Assembly: GCA_965260995.1 (NCBI GenBank)
Contig: CBDHCD010000003.1
Span: 620,001 to 684,000, forward strand
Reading direction: 5' to 3'
DNA length: 64,000 bases
Source: JBBROS01 sp965260995
GTDB lineage: Bacteria; Pseudomonadota; Alphaproteobacteria; Acetobacterales; Acetobacteraceae
In this document: positions 16,564 through 25,256 of the stretch, piece after piece
Layout: every line of letters begins with the position of its first letter
How positions within the stretch are numbered: the stretch's first letter is position 1
Program-made: the position numbers and the translations under genes
Notes under the pieces: model-generated
Database searches by the model: none
What the model was told of the DNA's origin: nothing
Seen by the model: the letters and a program-made list of their open reading frames with translations, nothing else

Positions 16564-17646
16564 ATGAGGGACAGGATCAACCGCGTGCCCGAGGGCGTGA
16601 TGGCGGCCGCGCTGCTGGTCGGGCTCGCGGTCGGCTGCGTCGTCGTGCTGCTGCCGTTCCTGTCGGCGATCCTGTGGGGCGCGATCCTGGTGTTCACCAC
16701 CTGGCCGGTGTTCGCCTGGTTCCGCGCCCGGCTGCACCTCGGCAGCCGGGGCACGGCGGGGCTGATGGTGCTGCTGACTACGGTGCTGATCGTGCTGCCG
16801 ATCGCCGTCGCCGCCCCGGCCGGGGCGGACGACGTCAACGCGCTGCGGCGCTCGGTGCAGGACACGTTCGACGCCGGGCTGCCCGGCGCGCCGGGGTGGC
16901 TGTTCGCGGCGCCGGTGATCGGCCCGACGCTGGCTGGGTTCTGGAACCAGTGGGCGGCCGACCTCAGCGGCCTGGTGGGCGCGGTCAGCCCCTATTTCGG
17001 CATGGTGGCCGAGAGCGGGCTCAAGGTGCTGCTGGGGGTCGCGGGCGGGCTGGCGCAGTTCATCATCGCCCTGCTAGTCGCGTTCTTCTTCTGGTCGGGC
17101 GGCGACACGCTGCGGGTCTACCTCGACCGCATCGCCCAACGCATCGCCGGCGACCGGGCGTCGCGGCTGGTGGCGGTGACGGGGGCGACCGTGCGCGGCA
17201 CCGTCTACGGCATCCTCGGCACCGCGATCGTGCAGGGGCTGCTGACCACGTTCGGGCTGTCGGTGGCCGGGGTGCCGCGGCCGTTGCTGCTGGGCCTGAT
17301 CGCCGGGCTGCTGTCGGTGCTGCCGATCGGCGCGCCGGTGGTGTGGATCCCGGCGAGCCTGTGGCTGCTCGGCACCGGGCAGACGGGATGGGGCATCTTC
17401 CTCGCCGCCTACGGGCTGTTCATCATCAGCGGGTCGGACAACCTGATCCGGCCCTACTTCATCGCGCGGGGCGCGCAGCTTCCGTTCCTGCTGACCATCC
17501 TGGGCGTGCTGGGGGGGGCGCTGGCATTCGGATTGCTCGGCATCTTCCTCGGCCCGGTGCTGCTGGGCGTCGGGTTCACGCTGGTGCGCGAGTTCGCCGG
17601 CGACGGCACGGACCAGCCGGCCGGACCCGGCCCGTATAGACTATAA
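16564..17646 (+). CDS. AI-2E family transporter (PerM-type membrane protein)
   Basis: The product has 360 residues and about eight hydrophobic segments with the PerM/AI-2E layout: three N-terminal helices ('AALLVGLAVGCVVVLLPFLS', 'ILWGAILVFTTWPVFAWF', 'LMVLLTTVLIVLPIAVAAP'), a soluble middle part, then C-terminal helices. The C-terminal part contains the conserved 'GTAIVQGLLTTFGLSVAGVP' and 'IISGSDNLIRPYFI'. The family includes TqsA (autoinducer-2 efflux) and Na+/H+ antiporter-like members; substrate cannot be assigned. Start ATG 16564 follows the in-frame pattern MRDRINRVPEGV. The dpp-type ABC operon begins 8 bp after its stop, so they may share a transcript. Confidence 0.85.
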   Translation: MRDRINRVPEGVMAAALLVGLAVGCVVVLLPFLSAILWGAILVFTTWPVFAWFRARLHLGSRGTAGLMVLLTTVLIVLPIAVAAPAGADDVNALRRSVQDTFDAGLPGAPGWLFAAPVIGPTLAGFWNQWAADLSGLVGAVSPYFGMVAESGLKVLLGVAGGLAQFIIALLVAFFFWSGGDTLRVYLDRIAQRIAGDRASRLVAVTGATVRGTVYGILGTAIVQGLLTTFGLSVAGVPRPLLLGLIAGLLSVLPIGAPVVWIPASLWLLGTGQTGWGIFLAAYGLFIISGSDNLIRPYFIARGAQLPFLLTILGVLGGALAFGLLGIFLGPVLLGVGFTLVREFAGDGTDQPAGPGPYRL

Positions 17647-17653
17647 GGCCGCC

Positions 17654-18637
17654 ATGATCGCCTTCATCATCTCCCGCGTGTTCCAGGCCGTGCCGGTGCT
17701 GCTGGCGGTCGGCTTGATCGCCTTCGCGATGTTCGCCTTCGTCGGCGACCCGGTGACGATCATGCTCGGGCAGGACTACACCGAGGCGGAGCGGGTGGCG
17801 CTGATCCAGCGGCTCGGCCTCGACCAACCGTTCTTCGTGCAGTACGCCAAGTTCATGCTGGGCGCGGCGCAGGGCCAGTTCGGCGTCAGCTACCGGCTGG
17901 CCCGGCCGGTGATGGACCTGATCGCCGAGCGGCTGCCGGCGACCTTGGAGCTGGCCGGCACCGCGTCGGTGCTGGCGCTGGCGATCGGGGTGCCGATGGG
18001 CGTCTACACCGGGCTGCGGCGCACGGCGGTGACGTCGCGGCTGTTCATGGTGTTCAGCCTGGTCGGCGTGTCGTTGCCGACGTTCCTGATCGGCATCCTG
18101 CTGATCCTGGTGTTCAGCGTGCAGTTGCGCTGGCTGCCGAGCTTCGGGCGGGGCGACGTGGTGCGGTTCGCGCACTGGAGCACCGGGTTCCTCACTGTTT
18201 CGGGATTGAAGGCGCTGATCCTGCCGGCGATCACGCTCGGGCTGTTCCAGATGACGCTGATCATGCGGCTGGTGCGGGCGGAGATGCTGGAGGTGCTGCG
18301 GTCCGACTACGTGAAGTTCGCCCGCGCCCGCGGCCTGGGGCGGCGGGCGATCAACTTCGGCCACGCCTTGAAGAACACGCTGGTGCCGGTCATCACCATC
18401 GCCGGCCTGCAGATCGGCGGCATTATCGCGTTCTCCATCGTGACGGAGACGGTGTTCCAATGGCCCGGCATGGGGCTGCTGTTCGTGCAGTCGGTGCAGG
18501 TCGCCGACATTCCGGTGATGGCGGCCTACCTGATGCTGATCTCGGTGGTGTTCGTGCTGATCAACCTGATCGTCGACCTGCTCTACTACGCGGTCGATCC
18601 GCGGCTGCGGATGGCGCGGGCCGGGGCGGCGCACTGA
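17654..18637 (+). CDS. Peptide/nickel-type ABC transporter permease (DppB-like)
   Basis: This is a 327-residue inner-membrane protein with six helices. Its N-terminal 'FIISRVFQAVPVLLAVGLIAF' helix and 'GLDQPFFVQYAKFM' segment are typical of DppB/OppB/GsiC. The EAA-like loop is 'YVKFARARGLGRRAINFGHALKNTLVP'. It forms the translocation pore with the DppC-like protein encoded next (1-bp overlap). The family imports di- or oligopeptides, nickel or related solutes. No periplasmic binding protein gene lies in this cluster. Confidence 0.92.
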   Translation: MIAFIISRVFQAVPVLLAVGLIAFAMFAFVGDPVTIMLGQDYTEAERVALIQRLGLDQPFFVQYAKFMLGAAQGQFGVSYRLARPVMDLIAERLPATLELAGTASVLALAIGVPMGVYTGLRRTAVTSRLFMVFSLVGVSLPTFLIGILLILVFSVQLRWLPSFGRGDVVRFAHWSTGFLTVSGLKALILPAITLGLFQMTLIMRLVRAEMLEVLRSDYVKFARARGLGRRAINFGHALKNTLVPVITIAGLQIGGIIAFSIVTETVFQWPGMGLLFVQSVQVADIPVMAAYLMLISVVFVLINLIVDLLYYAVDPRLRMARAGAAH

Positions 18638-19545
18638 TGGGCGCGCTCGCCCGGGCCTGGGACAGCGACGTCGCCTACAGCTTCCGCCATTCGCCGGTGG
18701 CGCTGGTGTCCGGGCTGCTGCTGGTGGCGCTGCTGGTCGGGGCGATGTTCTCGCACTGGCTGGCGCCGTTCGACCCGTTCGACCTGGCCAGCCTCAACCT
18801 GATGGACAGCTTGCAGCCGCCGAGCTTCATGGGCGGCGAGCCGTCGCACCTGCTGGGCACCGACGACCAGGGGCGGGACGTGCTGTCCGGCATCATGTAC
18901 GGGATGCAGATCAGCGTCATCGTCGGCGCGGCCTCCGTGTTGTTCGCGGTCGCGGTCGGCATCGCGTTCGGGTTGCTGGCGGGCTACGCCGGGGGCGCGG
19001 TCGACGCGGCGCTGATGCGGGTGGCCGACGTGCAGCTCAGCTTCCCGGCGATCCTGATCGCGCTGCTGGTCGACGGCGTGGTGGCGGCGGCGCTGCCGCG
19101 GGACCTGCGCGAAAGCTTGCAGATCTACGTGCTGATCTTCGCCATCGGCATCTCCTACTGGCCGCAGTTCGCGCGCACGGTGCGCGGCTCCACCTTGGTC
19201 GAGCGCGGCAAGGAGTACGTGATGGCGGCGCAGGTGATCGGGCTGTCGTCGTTCCGCATCATGCTGACCCACATCCTGCCGAACGTGATGGGGCCGGTGC
19301 TGGTGATCGGCACGCTGACGCTGGGACTGGCGATCCTGAGCGAGGCGACGCTGTCGTTCCTGGGTGTCGGGCTGCCGCCGACGCAGCCCTCGGTGGGGAC
19401 GCTGATCCGGATCGGCAACGACTTCCTGTTCAGCGGCGAGTGGTGGATCACCATCTTCCCCGGCCTGGCGCTGGTGCTGATGGTGCTGTCGATCAACCTG
19501 CTGGGCGATTGGCTGCGCGACGCCTTGAACCCGCGGTTGCGGTAG
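18637..19545 (+). CDS. Peptide/nickel-type ABC transporter permease (DppC-like)
   Basis: The 302-residue inner-membrane subunit pairs with the DppB-like protein. An OppC-type N-terminal region with 'FSHWLAPFDPFD' and the diagnostic 'HLLGTDDQGRDVLSGIMYGMQISVIVG' (interrupted motif LGTDxxGRD) are present. The EAA loop is 'YVMAAQVIGLSSFRIMLTHILPN'. 'ATLSFLGVGLPPTQPSVGTLI' is the common C-terminal signature. The ATG overlaps the previous stop in TGATG; the first ATPase gene starts 4 bp downstream. Substrate unknown. Confidence 0.92.
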   Translation: MGALARAWDSDVAYSFRHSPVALVSGLLLVALLVGAMFSHWLAPFDPFDLASLNLMDSLQPPSFMGGEPSHLLGTDDQGRDVLSGIMYGMQISVIVGAASVLFAVAVGIAFGLLAGYAGGAVDAALMRVADVQLSFPAILIALLVDGVVAAALPRDLRESLQIYVLIFAIGISYWPQFARTVRGSTLVERGKEYVMAAQVIGLSSFRIMLTHILPNVMGPVLVIGTLTLGLAILSEATLSFLGVGLPPTQPSVGTLIRIGNDFLFSGEWWITIFPGLALVLMVLSINLLGDWLRDALNPRLR

Positions 19546-19549
19546 CCCC

Positions 19550-20545
19550 GTGGCGCTGCTGGAAGTGGACGACCTCACGGTCGAGTTCCCGGGCCGGCGC
19601 GGCGTGCTGCGGGCGCTCGACCGGGTGTCGTTCGCGATCGAGGCGGGCGAGGTGCTGGGCGTGGTGGGGGAGAGCGGGGCGGGCAAGTCGCTGACCGGGG
19701 CGGCGATCATCGGCCTCTTGGAGCCGCCCGGCCGGATCGGCGGCGGACAGATCCGGCTCGACGGCCAGCGGATCGACCAGCTCGGCGAGGCCCGGATGCA
19801 GCGCATCCGGGGCAAGCAGATCGGGGCCATCTTCCAGGACCCGCTGACGACCTTGAACCCGCTCTACACCGTCGGTCGGCAACTGACGGAGACGATGCAG
19901 GCGCACCTGCCCTTGAGCGACGCCGAGGCGCGCGCGCGCGCGGTCGGCTGGCTGGAGCAGGTCGGCATCCCGGCCGCGGCGCGGCGCGTCGACGGCTACC
20001 CGCACGAGTTCTCGGGCGGGATGCGGCAGCGGGTGGTGATCGCGCTCGCCTTGTGCGCCGAGCCGCGGCTGGTGGTGGCGGACGAGCCGACGACGGCGCT
20101 CGACGTGTCGATCCAGGCGCAGATCATCGCGCTGCTCAAGCGGCTGACGCGCGACCACGGCACGGCGGTGATGCTGGTGACGCACGACATGGGGGTGATC
20201 GCCGAGACGGCGGACCGGGTGGCGGTGATGTACGCGGGGCGGGTGATCGAGATCGGGCCGGTGCGCGACGTGGTGCGGCACCCGGCGCATCCCTACACGG
20301 AAGGACTGATGGCCAGCATCCCCGCGCTCGACCACCGGGTGGAGCGGCTGCGGCAGATCGACGGCGCGATGCCGCGGCTGACGGCGATCCCGCCCGGGTG
20401 CCCCTACAACCCGCGCTGCCCCAAGGTGTTCGGCCGCTGCCTGGTCGAGCGTCCGCCGCTGCTGCCGGCCGGGGCGACGCGGGCGGCGTGCTGGCTGCAC
20501 GACCCGGCGCCGGCGGCGGTGGAGGAGGCGGGGCTGCATGGCTGA
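19550..20545 (+). CDS. Peptide/nickel-type ABC transporter ATP-binding protein (DppD-like)
   Basis: This 331-residue cytosolic ATPase has Walker A GESGAGKS, Q-loop 'IFQDPLTTLNPLYTV', signature FSGGMRQRV and Walker B 'LVVADEPTTALDVS'. It also has the C-terminal oligopeptide-transporter extension with 'GCPYNPRCPKVFGRC', whose cysteines may bind a metal cluster as known for some Dpp/Opp ATPases. GTG start at 19550. The partner ATPase gene overlaps its end by 8 bp. It powers the two upstream permeases. Confidence 0.93.
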   Translation: MALLEVDDLTVEFPGRRGVLRALDRVSFAIEAGEVLGVVGESGAGKSLTGAAIIGLLEPPGRIGGGQIRLDGQRIDQLGEARMQRIRGKQIGAIFQDPLTTLNPLYTVGRQLTETMQAHLPLSDAEARARAVGWLEQVGIPAAARRVDGYPHEFSGGMRQRVVIALALCAEPRLVVADEPTTALDVSIQAQIIALLKRLTRDHGTAVMLVTHDMGVIAETADRVAVMYAGRVIEIGPVRDVVRHPAHPYTEGLMASIPALDHRVERLRQIDGAMPRLTAIPPGCPYNPRCPKVFGRCLVERPPLLPAGATRAACWLHDPAPAAVEEAGLHG

Positions 20546-21551
20546 TCGGCATATCGTGCTGGAAGCGGACCGGCTCAGCCGCAGCTTCGACGTGTCGCGC
20601 CCGTGGCTGCAACGGGTGCTGGCGCGGGAGAAGCGGCAAACGCTGCGCGCCGTCGACGAGGTGAGCTTCGCCATCCCGCTCGGCGAAACCCTGTCCCTGG
20701 TCGGCGAGAGCGGGTGCGGCAAGAGCACGGTCGCCCGGCTGGCCGTGGGCCTGTATCCGCCGAGCGCGGGCACGATCCGGTTCGAGGGCCAGTCCTTGTC
20801 CACGGCCCGGGCGCAGCCGGCGCTGCGGCGGCGGATGAACATGATCTTCCAGGACCCGTATGCCAGCCTCAACCCGCGCTGGCGGGTGCAGGACATCGTG
20901 GCCGAGCCGATCCGGGCGTTCGGCATCCTGCGCAGCCGGGGCGACATCCGCGACCGGGTGGGGCAGTTGCTCGGGCAGGTCGGGCTGTCGCCGCGCGACG
21001 GGGAGAAGTTCCCACACGAGTTCAGCGGCGGGCAGCGGCAGCGGATCAGCATCGCGCGGGCGCTGTCGAGCGAGCCGGAGTTCCTGGTCGCCGACGAGCC
21101 GACCAGCGCGCTCGACGTGTCGGTGCAGGCGCAGATCCTCAACCTGATGCGCGACCTGCAGCAGAGGATGCGGCTGACCTACCTGTTCATCAGCCACAAC
21201 CTGGCGGTGGTGCGGCAGATGTCGGACCAGCTGGGGGTGATGTACCTCGGCCGCATCGTCGAGATCGGGCCGGGGGAGAGCATCTTCCGGACGCCGCGCC
21301 ACCCTTACACGCGGCTGCTGCTCGACGCGATCCCCGACCTGTCGATGACCGGGCGGGAGCGCGCGCCGGTGGGCGGCGAGGTGCCGAGCCCGATCGCGCC
21401 GCCGCCTGGCTGCCCGTTTCATCCGCGCTGCCCGCTGGCCAACGAACGGTGCCGGGTCGAGAAGCCGGGCCATACGGTGGACGGCGACGTGCTGGTGGCG
21501 TGCCACGCGGTCGAGGAAGGGCGGGCGGGGGTGGCGGCGCGGGCGGCCTGA
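20538..21551 (+). CDS. Peptide/nickel-type ABC transporter ATP-binding protein (DppF-like)
   Basis: This 337-residue ATPase is the second nucleotide-binding subunit. Walker A is GESGCGKST, Q-loop 'MIFQDPYASLNPRW', signature FSGGQRQRI and Walker B 'FLVADEPTSALDVSVQ'. The C-terminal 'PPPGCPFHPRCPLANERC' extension is characteristic of the Opp/Dpp branch. The 8-bp overlap with the DppD-like gene fits strict co-translation. This closes a four-gene transporter lacking its binding protein. Confidence 0.93.
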   Translation: MADRHIVLEADRLSRSFDVSRPWLQRVLAREKRQTLRAVDEVSFAIPLGETLSLVGESGCGKSTVARLAVGLYPPSAGTIRFEGQSLSTARAQPALRRRMNMIFQDPYASLNPRWRVQDIVAEPIRAFGILRSRGDIRDRVGQLLGQVGLSPRDGEKFPHEFSGGQRQRISIARALSSEPEFLVADEPTSALDVSVQAQILNLMRDLQQRMRLTYLFISHNLAVVRQMSDQLGVMYLGRIVEIGPGESIFRTPRHPYTRLLLDAIPDLSMTGRERAPVGGEVPSPIAPPPGCPFHPRCPLANERCRVEKPGHTVDGDVLVACHAVEEGRAGVAARAA

Positions 21552-21605
21552 GCCGTGGGCGGCGTGTTGAAGGGTTGTTGACGGATCGGTGCTCTACTCT
21601 CACCC

Positions 21606-22016
21606 ATGACACAGGCTGGAGGGCAGGGCGGAGGTGTGGCCGTGGCGCGGCAGGCGCGTGGGCATCGCGCCCATCGCACCGGGCTCGTGGCCGAGGCGCT
21701 CGCCGAAGCGGCGTTGCGGCGGGACGGTTGGGAGGTGCTCGCCCGCCGGCTGCGCACGCCGGCCGGCGAGATCGACTTGGTTGCCCGGCGTGATGGCCTG
21801 ACCGCGTTCATCGAGGTCAAGGCGCGCCCGAGCCTCGCCGAAGCCGCGGCGGCGTTGGGGCCGCGGCAGCGAGCGAGGCTGCTGGCCGGGGCGGAGGCGG
21901 CGCTGGCGGAGAACCCGGCGTGGGGCGCGGGGGGCGTGCGGTTCGACGTGCTGCTGGTCGACGGCGACGGCCGGGTGCGCCGGGTGGCGGACGCGTTCCG
22001 GGCCGAGGCAGTGTAG
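21606..22016 (+). CDS. yraN: YraN family protein (UPF0102, endonuclease-like fold)
   Basis: The product has 136 residues. The restriction-endonuclease-like core is recognisable: 'RHGLVAE'-type helix ('RTGLVAEALAEAALRRDGW'), then 'RTPAGEIDLVARRDGL' and 'FIEVKARPS', giving the E...D...ExK pattern of PD-(D/E)xK folds. The family is widespread and linked to Holliday-junction or DNA processing by fold only; activity is not established. It stands alone after the dpp-type operon, with a 54-bp gap that may hold its promoter. Convergent with the membrane gene at 22045. Confidence 0.88.
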   Translation: MTQAGGQGGGVAVARQARGHRAHRTGLVAEALAEAALRRDGWEVLARRLRTPAGEIDLVARRDGLTAFIEVKARPSLAEAAAALGPRQRARLLAGAEAALAENPAWGAGGVRFDVLLVDGDGRVRRVADAFRAEAV

Positions 22017-22044
22017 TAGGAGGGGCGGCGTCGGGTGGGCGCGT

Positions 22045-22479
22045 TCAGGCCTCCTCGCCCTCGGTGGGCTGGGCGTCGTTCGCGGCCATTCGCCGGGTGA
22101 GGGCGAGGATGCCGGCGGCGAGGAACGCCGCGATCACGGTCACGACGGCCAGCATGAAGCGGGTGCGGTAGCCGATGCTGACCGACTCCCGCCGCTGCTC
22201 GTCGGTGATGACCAGCCGGGCCTGGGCGACCCGTTCCGGCATCGGGCCGGCCCCATCCAGCAACGGGGCGGCGAGGCTGCCGAGGGCGGGTCGGAGGGCA
22301 TCCAGGCGGGCGGGCGCGTCCGGCGCCGTGCTGGCCGCGAGCGCCTGGTCGAGCAGCGTGCTGCGGGCGACGGCGCGTTCGAGCGGGATGCTGGTCGCGT
22401 AGCTGGCGAACAAGCCGCAAAGGCCGACCACGAGGAACAGCATGACCAGGAAGGCGGTCCAGGCGTCAACGAAGCGCAT
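22045..22479 (-). CDS. Two-pass membrane protein of unknown function
   Basis: The product has 144 residues. An N-terminal helix ('AFLVMLFLVVGLCGLFASYA') and a C-terminal helix ('FMLAVVTVIAAFLAAGILAL') flank a periplasmic-type region of about 80 residues rich in Ala, Leu and charged residues. The layout is like a truncated sensor or chemoreceptor without its signalling domain. I recognise no family. It is convergent with yraN (28-bp gap). Confidence 0.55.
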   Translation of the reverse strand: MRFVDAWTAFLVMLFLVVGLCGLFASYATSIPLERAVARSTLLDQALAASTAPDAPARLDALRPALGSLAAPLLDGAGPMPERVAQARLVITDEQRRESVSIGYRTRFMLAVVTVIAAFLAAGILALTRRMAANDAQPTEGEEA

Positions 22480-22543
22480 CGCGCAGCCATCGGCGCAAAG
22501 GCTGGCGCGGTCAACCCGCCGCCAGTCGATCCGCGGTCGTGCC

Positions 22544-23020
22544 TCAGTTTAAAACGAGGTCTCGACGCATGAGGGTGAACGAGGCCCCGTCTGGACGGTG
22601 GATGACCTCGGCCGTCTCCCAACCCGTCTTGAGATAAACCTGCTCAGCCGTGTTCGTGAAAAGCCAAGCTGTCTCGACGGATGCGGCCCGACATGCCTTC
22701 TCAAACTCTGCAAGCAGGAGCCGAAAGTATCCACGGCCTCGCCGTTCAGGAACGACGAGCACACCGGCGAGCCACGGTGTAAGGTCCGGTCTTTCCTCCA
22801 AATCCTTCCGCGCCAAGGTGACTGTGCCAACGGGTCGGTTTCCCTCCAGCAGAACGAACGTTTGTGGCGCGCCTACTTCGGCAACGCATTCAGCATAGAT
22901 CGCTTGGGTCTGCTCCAGCGTTCGGCCCGTCTGCCTCCACCACTGGTGCCACAGCCATTCAGCCACAATCGGTAGAAGATCAGGCCGTTTCCTGACCGTC
23001 GTGACGGTCAGACCGGTCAC
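22544..23020 (-). CDS. GNAT family N-acetyltransferase
   Basis: The product has 158 residues. The acetyl-CoA loop is visible in 'LAGVLVVPERRGRGYFRLLL' (R-x-x-G-x-G/A-like, here RRGRGY), followed by 'ACRAASVETAWLFTNTAEQVYLKTGWE', the usual GNAT C-terminal beta-alpha-beta with 'YLKTGW'. Acceptor unknown. Base composition is visibly lower in GC than the neighbours and codon choice is less extreme, which suggests recent transfer. The GTG start overlaps by 4 bp the stop of a short upstream frame (23017-23169), hinting at translational coupling. Confidence 0.82.
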   Translation of the reverse strand: MTGLTVTTVRKRPDLLPIVAEWLWHQWWRQTGRTLEQTQAIYAECVAEVGAPQTFVLLEGNRPVGTVTLARKDLEERPDLTPWLAGVLVVPERRGRGYFRLLLAEFEKACRAASVETAWLFTNTAEQVYLKTGWETAEVIHRPDGASFTLMRRDLVLN

Positions 23021-23169
23021 GCCGCCCCCGCCAGCCGTGGCTTGAAGTACTCTCGCTCACCCTGTGCGCCGACCAACGTCACCATATCCTCCGTGCTCTC
23101 ACCTGAGCATATTGCTAGTGCGGATCTGATGCGAGCGGGGCGGCTACGGACGCCTGATCTCAAACTGAG
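23017..23169 (-). pseudogene. Short or truncated frame coupled to the GNAT gene
   Basis: An open stretch of 50 codons ends in a TGA that overlaps the GNAT start (GTGA). Its C-terminus (SGESTEDMVTLVGAQGEREY, then FKPRLAGAA) reads like real protein. The only internal ATG, at 23085, would leave 22 residues. It could be the end of a gene truncated by recombination, or a very small partner of the acetyltransferase. No family recognised. The lower GC continues here. Confidence 0.3.
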
Positions 23170-23271
23170 ACACTACCCGATCCGCGCCCGCCTTGACACG
23201 GGGCGGCGTGGTCGGTAGTCACCCGCCTCCGTTGATAGGTGCCGGGCCGTCATGCCCGCCAAGGGTCAGAC

Positions 23272-23397
23272 ATGAAAATCCGCAACAGCTTGAAGTCGGC
23301 CAAGACGCGCGACAAGAATTGCCGCGTGGTTCGCCGGCACGGCCGCGTTTACGTCATCAACAAGAAGAACCCGCGCATGAAGGCCCGCCAGGGCTGA
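23272..23397 (+). CDS. rpmJ: 50S ribosomal protein L36 (zinc-free type)
   Basis: The product has 41 residues, MKIRNSLKSAKTRDKNCRVV and then RRHGRVYVINKKNPRMKARQG. This is the YkgO-like form normal in Alphaproteobacteria. It lacks the CxxC...CxxxxH zinc site and has a single cysteine (Cys17). It is a component of the large ribosomal subunit binding 23S rRNA. The gene stands alone with AAGGGTC upstream as a likely ribosome-binding site. Confidence 0.94.
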   Translation: MKIRNSLKSAKTRDKNCRVVRRHGRVYVINKKNPRMKARQG

Positions 23398-23405
23398 TCC
23401 GGTGC

Positions 23406-23424
23406 GGCCCGGTCTTGCCGGGTT
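23406..23424 (+). terminator. Weak hairpin after rpmJ
   Basis: CCCGG (23408-23412) and CCGGG (23418-23422) pair around a 5-nt loop, extended by two G-T pairs and followed by TTCT. Position 9 bp after the rpmJ stop suggests a terminator; the stem is short. Confidence 0.35.
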
Positions 23425-23612
23425 CTCGCGATGGCCCCATCCTGCGCCTGTCAGGCAGGAGAGGCCGGGATGGCTGCGCAGCGGCGGCTGACGCCAAGCC
23501 GGTTCATCGGCGGGCGTGAGGGCATGATTGTCAGCAACGTTCGCTGGCGGCTCATGCTGGCGATTGACTCCGGGGCGCTTTGCCACCGCTCGTACCGGCG
23601 GGCAAGGGCGTG

Positions 23613-24194
23613 ATGCGCCGCGCCGTCCTGCTCGGTGCTACGTTGCTCGCTGTGTCGGCGCAGGCACCGCCGCGCGAAACCATTGGGCCTCGTGAAACCA
23701 CGGCTTCGGGACAGCGGGCCACGGTGGATGAGATGCTGACCGCGTTGCGTCAGGCGCCGAACGAGCAGGTGGCGGGCGCGTTGGAAGGCCAGTTGCGTGA
23801 CCAGTGGCGCAACCAGGCCAGCCCGGCGCTCAAGCTGCTGCTCGCCCGCGGCGTCCGCGAGCTGTCGGAAGGGGCGGCGGGGGACGCGGCGGACAGCTTC
23901 GACGCGGCGCTGGACCTCGATCCGCACCTGCTGGACGCCTGGCGCGGCCGCGCCCAAGCGCGGTTGCGGCTCGGCGATGCCGGGGGGGCGATCCGGGACA
24001 TCGAGGAAGTTTTGCGACGGGAGCCGCGCAATTTCCTGGCCTGGCAAGACCTGTCGCGGATCGCGGAGGCGCGTGGCGATTGGTCGGGGGCGCTCTCGGC
24101 GTGGGAGAAGATGCTGGAGTTTGACCCGCGGTCGCCCGGGGCACAGGACCGCCTGCGCGAGCTGCGCCGGCGGGCGTTGGGCGAGGAGACCTGA
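23613..24194 (+). CDS. Secreted tetratricopeptide-repeat protein
   Basis: The product has 193 residues. A short hydrophobic N-terminus (MRRAVLLGATLLAVSAQAPP) looks like a signal peptide. Residues about 75-180 hold TPR units: 'AADSFDAALDLDPHLLDAWRGRAQARLRLGDA', split at 'GGAIRDIEEVLRREPRNFLAW' and 'GDWSGALSAWEKMLEFDPRSP'. TPRs serve as protein-protein scaffolds; the partner is unknown. ATG 23613 is chosen because AAGGGCG precedes it and it creates the signal peptide. Convergent with the 24208 gene. Confidence 0.75.
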   Translation: MRRAVLLGATLLAVSAQAPPRETIGPRETTASGQRATVDEMLTALRQAPNEQVAGALEGQLRDQWRNQASPALKLLLARGVRELSEGAAGDAADSFDAALDLDPHLLDAWRGRAQARLRLGDAGGAIRDIEEVLRREPRNFLAWQDLSRIAEARGDWSGALSAWEKMLEFDPRSPGAQDRLRELRRRALGEET

Positions 24195-24207
24195 ACGCCG
24201 GCGGCCG

Positions 24208-24675
24208 TCAGTCCAGGCCACCGAAGCGTTTGGTAATGCTCTTGCCGGTCCAGGGCGGCACTGCGGGCAGCGATGGCTTGGCGATGGCCGGAGCGGAACG
24301 CCGGCTGGCGCTCACCGGCGCCGTGCTGATGGACGCGCGGGTGGCTGACGGGGGGCTGTCCAGCCCGGCGACGCCGTCCTGCCCGGCCGTGATGCGCGGC
24401 TCCGAGCAAACGTCGACGTCCAGGTGGTCCTCGGTGCGGCCGCTCGCGTAGCCTAGGCGGATGTCGGCGCGGCAGCCGGTGCTGTAGGTGATGCGCGCCG
24501 CCGCGCCGGGAGGGAGCTGGGATTGCATGCGGTTCGGCCCGACCTTGCCTTGGCCGGCGGGCGCCATGCCGACGCTGCGGATCGTCTCGTCAGCGCCGTT
24601 GCGGATGGTGACGGCGTGCGTCTCGGCGCGGGCCGAGAGCGGCAGCAGCAGGAGCAGGGCGAGGGCGCGGGTCAT
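24208..24675 (-). CDS. Secreted protein of unknown function
   Basis: This 155-residue protein has a clear signal peptide (MTRALALLLLLPLSARAE). A compact domain follows ('VTIRNGADETIRSVGMAPAG', 'GYASGRTEDHLDVDVCSEPRI') with two cysteines that may form a disulfide, then a Ser/Pro-rich tail. I recognise no family with confidence. Its ATG overlaps the stop of the SCO gene by 4 bp, so it is co-translated with a copper-chaperone-type protein and may act in the periplasm with it. Confidence 0.6.
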   Translation of the reverse strand: MTRALALLLLLPLSARAETHAVTIRNGADETIRSVGMAPAGQGKVGPNRMQSQLPPGAAARITYSTGCRADIRLGYASGRTEDHLDVDVCSEPRITAGQDGVAGLDSPPSATRASISTAPVSASRRSAPAIAKPSLPAVPPWTGKSITKRFGGLD

Positions 24676-25256
24676 ACCAGGGTCCGCAACTTGGCGGCGA
24701 TCTGGTCGGGCGAGGACTCGTGGGTGAAGTTGCCGACGAAGCGGCCTTTCGGGTCCATGAGGTAGATGATGCTGCTGTGGTCCACGTCGTAGCCCCCGTC
24801 CTTGTCCGGGTGCTTGGCGTGGTAGACCCGGTATTCCCGGGCGGCCTGATCAACGGCTTCCGTGCTGCCGCTGAGGGCGGTGATGTCGGCGTGGAAGGCG
24901 GCGACGTAGTCTTTCATGACGGCGGGGGTGTCGCGCTCGGGATCGACGGTGATGAAGACGATGGCGACGTCGTTCTTCTTGGGGCCGAGCGCGTCGACCG
25001 CGGTCGCCATGTCGCTGAGCGCGGTCGGGCAGGCATCGGGGCAATGGGTGTAGCCGAAATAGACGAGCATCCATCGGCCGCGGAACTGGTCGCTGGTGAC
25101 GGTGCGGCCGTCGCTGTCGAGCAGATCGAAAGGGCCGCCGATGCGGATGGCGGGTTCGGAATCCGGCCGGGTGGCGACGTAACCGGCGGCGCCGGCGAGG
25201 CCCGCCGCCAACAGGGCGGCGGGCGCGAGCAGGACCATCCTGCGCCGGGTCAACAT
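24672..25256 (-). CDS. SCO1/SenC family copper protein
   Basis: The 194-residue protein has an N-terminal membrane anchor or Tat-like signal (RRRMVLLAPAALLAAGLAG). The thioredoxin-like SCO domain has the copper ligands CPDAC (Cys72, Cys76) and the distal His160 in DVDHS. The family delivers copper to the CuA site of cytochrome c oxidase or acts as a periplasmic thiol reductase. No oxidase genes lie nearby; the coupled downstream gene is a small secreted protein. Shares a 200-bp upstream region with the liv-type binding-protein gene. Confidence 0.92.
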   Translation of the reverse strand: MLTRRRMVLLAPAALLAAGLAGAAGYVATRPDSEPAIRIGGPFDLLDSDGRTVTSDQFRGRWMLVYFGYTHCPDACPTALSDMATAVDALGPKKNDVAIVFITVDPERDTPAVMKDYVAAFHADITALSGSTEAVDQAAREYRVYHAKHPDKDGGYDVDHSSIIYLMDPKGRFVGNFTHESSPDQIAAKLRTLV

